Source of the DNA: Euryarchaeota archaeon UBA89
GTDB taxonomy: Archaea > Thermoplasmatota > Poseidoniia > Poseidoniales > Thalassarchaeaceae
Assembly (NCBI GenBank): GCA_002495525.1
Contig: DAFS01000015.1
Coordinates: 1-7,379 of the forward strand
DNA length: 7,379 nt
Direction of reading: 5' to 3'
The notes below the pieces were generated by a model. The model was not told the origin of the DNA, did not search any database, and worked only from the letters and a program-made list of their open reading frames with translations. Shown in pieces: positions 4,636 through 7,379 of this stretch (position 1 is the stretch's first letter; each line of letters starts with the position of its first letter). The position numbers and the translations under genes were made by a program.

Positions 4636-7379
4636 CTAAATGAATGCAATTCCGGGATTTAATGGCGAAGAAACTCGTGCTTTACCTGCAACATCCTCTC
4701 CATCACCGACATCATAAGAAAATACATTATTAATCGACAAAGAATAAGCTATGAAATCTGCATTTTTATTAATAAAATCTGATTCGTTAAATCTCAAATT
4801 AATCAGAGATTTCTCTGCTTCCGACCAAGTGTGTATCTTACCTCTCGTTTTCTTATTCCCAGTAGTAAATGATTGCCAAGTTTGAATGACTTCTCCACGT
4901 AATTTTTCGACTCCAAATACTCCTAATGATTTGACATGATTCATTCCATTTTTCTTAAAATCGAAATTTTTATCTGAAAGGGATAACGCTTCAATTGCAA
5001 TATCATTCTTCCATTTAGGTGATGTTTGAATTATACATTTAGAAATAGCGACTTCAGAATGCCTACTTGCCAATCCTTTGACATTTCTAGAACTATCAAT
5101 CAGGTCTCTAAGATACTGCTCTTTTGCAATATGAATTATGTCATCTTCAAGTTCGCTAACATTGCTAATGATATATTCACTTACCATATCTTGATTACCA
5201 ACTTTTGACCAGAATTCTTCTGCTATATGGGGGGTTGCAGGCGCTAACATTGGAATCCAATGTCTAAAGAAAACTTCAGTAGATTTTCTATCTGAACCCC
5301 CTCTCCTTCTATACCACTGCCAATCAGATAACATCTCAAAATGACTAATCATTACACCTTCTCTAAGGCTGATATTTTCCATCGCTGATTTCCATTTCAA
5401 GTGATTGAGCCTCATCTTAGATAATAGCCAAGAATCAATTTCACTAGGCGCATCTATGAAAGATCTTGAAGATTCAAATGCATCAATAATTGATTGCATT
5501 TGCTTATGATTGGAAATAATAGCATTATCTGACCAGTCCATCCCTGCTTCAGGATTAGCCCCGTATAGTATGAATAATCTTACAGTATCTGCTCCATATT
5601 CATCTACCATAATCTCTGGACTGACAGTATTTCCTAGAGATTTACTCATCTTTGCTTGTCTATTTCCAAGATCAGAATTACAGGTGGGACATTTTAATCC
5701 ATTTTTATCTACATGATACTCTATATTACATTCACTACAGAATGGGGCAGGAGCATTCAGCATACCTTGACAAACTAATTGCCCGAATGGTTCTCCGATA
5801 CTGTTCATTCCAATATCTCTCATAGCTTTTGTAAAAAATCTAGCATAAAGGAGATGCATGACAGCATGTTCAATTCCTCCAATATACAAATCAATTCCAT
5901 CTTCCATCCAATAATCAACTATTTTTTTATCAAATGGACTATTTAGATTGTCTGAATTTGCATATCTAAAAAAGTACCAAGAGGAGTCATAAAATGTATC
6001 CATAGTATCAGTTTCACGCTTAGCTGGTTTACCACATTTAGGACAAATAACATTAAGAAAATCTTCATTCGTTGCTAGTGGATTACCACTCTCGTCCCAA
6101 CTAAACTTAATATCCAAGGGTAATTTAACTGGTAAATCCGATTTAGGAACGGGGACAACTCCACAACTATCACAATGGATCATAGGTATCGGTGTTCCCC
6201 AAAATCTTTGACGGCTCAATAACCAATCTTTGAGCCTATATTGCACAGTACCATACCCTGAACCTTCTAATTCAAGAGTTTCAATCACCCTAGATTTTGC
6301 TTCATTTCCATATAATTCATCAAATCCATCACGTGAAGAATTCTTCATATATCCAAGGGAATCGAAGACGGGGTTTTCTTCAATAGCTTCATCGTCAGGA
6401 TTTCGAGAAAGTACTGGCCTAATAGGTAGATTATATTTTTTAGCAAAGTCATAATCTCTCTGGTCATGCCCAGGGACTGCCATTACTGCACCTGTTCCAT
6501 AACTAGCAACCACAAAATTACCAGCATAAATAGGAACTTTATCACCGTTTAATGGATTAATTGCAAATCTTCCAAGTGGTACGCCTTTCTTTTCCTTAAG
6601 CATGTTTATTCTTTCAAACTCAGACATTTTAGCGCACTCATCACGAAGATTACGCCATTCTTCCTCATATTCTGTACCTAACACAAGAGATTCGCAAAGA
6701 GGATGTTCGGGTGAAAGTGTCACAAAAGTTACTCCAAATATTGTATCAGGCCTGGTAGTGAATGCACCAATTACGGAATCCTCTCCTTCAACTGGAAAAT
6801 CAATATGTGCGCCTTGTGAACGACCTATCCAATTACGCTGCATAGCTTTCACATTTTCAGGAAAATCTATGTGTTCCAGATCATCTAACAATTCGTCTGC
6901 ATATTCTGTCATTCGAAGAAACCACTGAGCCATATCTTTCTGTATGACTTCCAAACCACATCTCCAACAGCGATTATTTTTTACTTGTTCATTTGCCAGT
7001 ACTGTATCACAATCAACACACCAATTTACGGGGGCAAAGCGTCTTTCTACCAGTCCTGCTTCGTAAAATTTGATGAATATTTCTTGATTCCAGCGATAAT
7101 ATTCAGGAGTTGAGGTTGCAAATGTGCGATCCCAATCATAAGAATATCCCATTCTTTCTTGGTCTTTACGTATCATAGCGATATTTCTTTCAGTTACGTT
7201 ATGAGGATGGCCACCCTCCTTCTTAGCTGCATTTTCTGCAGGCATTCCAAAGGAGTCGTACCCCATTGGATACAAGACATTCTTTCCTATTAATCTTTGA
7301 AATCTGGCCATTGCATCGCCAATAGAGTAATTTCTTACATGCCCCATATGCATGTTACCTGATGGATAAGGAAACATTT
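4636..7379 (-). CDS. leuS: Leucyl-tRNA synthetase, bacterial type (5' end outside the window)
   Basis: A class I synthetase that charges tRNA-Leu with leucine. The visible 913 residues begin at MFPYPSGNMHMGHVRNY, which is internal in the family: about 40 N-terminal residues are usual before it, so the gene runs past the right edge and the first visible ATG (7377) is not its start. HIGH is HMGH (10-13); KMSKS is at 576-580. The CP1 editing domain shows TTRPDT (207-212) and GTGAVMAVPGHDQRD (294-308). The WIGRSQGA block (183-190) and the order of domains are bacterial type. Cysteine pairs occur at 120/123 with 137/140 and at 402/405 with 445/448. A third set (547/550 with 563/566) lies in the leucine-specific region just before KMSKS. 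The anticodon domain includes APATPHIAEEFW (712-723). The C-terminus (about 750-913) lacks the usual bacterial ending and has SPKWKNDI (786-793). Confidence 0.94.
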   Translation of the reverse strand, partial: MFPYPSGNMHMGHVRNYSIGDAMARFQRLIGKNVLYPMGYDSFGMPAENAAKKEGGHPHNVTERNIAMIRKDQERMGYSYDWDRTFATSTPEYYRWNQEIFIKFYEAGLVERRFAPVNWCVDCDTVLANEQVKNNRCWRCGLEVIQKDMAQWFLRMTEYADELLDDLEHIDFPENVKAMQRNWIGRSQGAHIDFPVEGEDSVIGAFTTRPDTIFGVTFVTLSPEHPLCESLVLGTEYEEEWRNLRDECAKMSEFERINMLKEKKGVPLGRFAINPLNGDKVPIYAGNFVVASYGTGAVMAVPGHDQRDYDFAKKYNLPIRPVLSRNPDDEAIEENPVFDSLGYMKNSSRDGFDELYGNEAKSRVIETLELEGSGYGTVQYRLKDWLLSRQRFWGTPIPMIHCDSCGVVPVPKSDLPVKLPLDIKFSWDESGNPLATNEDFLNVICPKCGKPAKRETDTMDTFYDSSWYFFRYANSDNLNSPFDKKIVDYWMEDGIDLYIGGIEHAVMHLLYARFFTKAMRDIGMNSIGEPFGQLVCQGMLNAPAPFCSECNIEYHVDKNGLKCPTCNSDLGNRQAKMSKSLGNTVSPEIMVDEYGADTVRLFILYGANPEAGMDWSDNAIISNHKQMQSIIDAFESSRSFIDAPSEIDSWLLSKMRLNHLKWKSAMENISLREGVMISHFEMLSDWQWYRRRGGSDRKSTEVFFRHWIPMLAPATPHIAEEFWSKVGNQDMVSEYIISNVSELEDDIIHIAKEQYLRDLIDSSRNVKGLASRHSEVAISKCIIQTSPKWKNDIAIEALSLSDKNFDFKKNGMNHVKSLGVFGVEKLRGEVIQTWQSFTTGNKKTRGKIHTWSEAEKSLINLRFNESDFINKNADFIAYSLSINNVFSYDVGDGEDVAGKARVSSPLNPGIAFI

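Noticed and set aside
5026..6928. Four plus-strand open frames of 60-108 codons (5026, 5510, 6230, 6602)
   Set aside because: All are antisense to conserved leuS segments, including the KMSKS region and editing domain, and none has a ribosome binding site or recognisable product.
7375..7377. ATG at 7377 as the leuS start codon
   Set aside because: The MFPYPSG motif is internal in LeuRS, after about 40 residues, and the frame stays open to the window edge.

Overview
The window reads as archaeal chromosomal DNA that is AT-rich (roughly 37% G+C by eye). It has the archaeal-type ribosomal protein and RNA polymerase order S13-S4-S11-RpoD, followed by pantoate kinase, an enzyme of the archaeal coenzyme A pathway. 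An AT-rich euryarchaeon carrying a bacterial-type leucyl-tRNA synthetase fits an uncultured marine Thermoplasmatota (Marine Group II/III-like). That placement is inference; only the archaeal assignment is firm.

Layout. Bases 1-83 are unusually G-rich. They can be read as the last 28 codons of an unidentified upstream gene or as a chain of three small hairpins running into the S13 start codon. From 84 to 2513 a tight plus-strand operon encodes ribosomal proteins uS13, uS4 and uS11 and RNA polymerase subunit D. Junctions are 0-10 bases and most starts have a clear Shine-Dalgarno sequence. At two junctions the stop codon lies inside the next gene's Shine-Dalgarno sequence (the same GTGAGGTG word). 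After a 45-base AT-rich gap comes pantoate kinase (2559-3533, plus) in the place where many archaea have the L18e-L13-S9-RpoN genes.

The right half is on the minus strand. A 350-residue protein (3525-4577) overlaps the pantoate kinase stop tail-to-tail by 9 bases. It is an archaeal relative of the eukaryotic nuclease CDIN1 (C15orf41, TPD family): it has an HTH-like middle and a TPD...D-x-K catalytic core of the PD-(D/E)xK fold. It seems to start with TTG, just behind a seven-codon mini-frame. Upstream of it on the same strand is leuS (4636 to the right edge, N-terminus outside the window), a bacterial-type leucyl-tRNA synthetase with an extra four-cysteine module just before KMSKS and a C-terminal region that looks more archaeal than bacterial.

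Together the genes serve core information processing (ribosome small subunit, transcription, tRNA charging, a probable nucleic-acid nuclease) plus one cofactor step. I see no mobile element, CRISPR array, tRNA or rRNA. The most notable items are the CDIN1-like nuclease and its odd start, the mosaic leucyl-tRNA synthetase, and the structured G-rich leader before S13.
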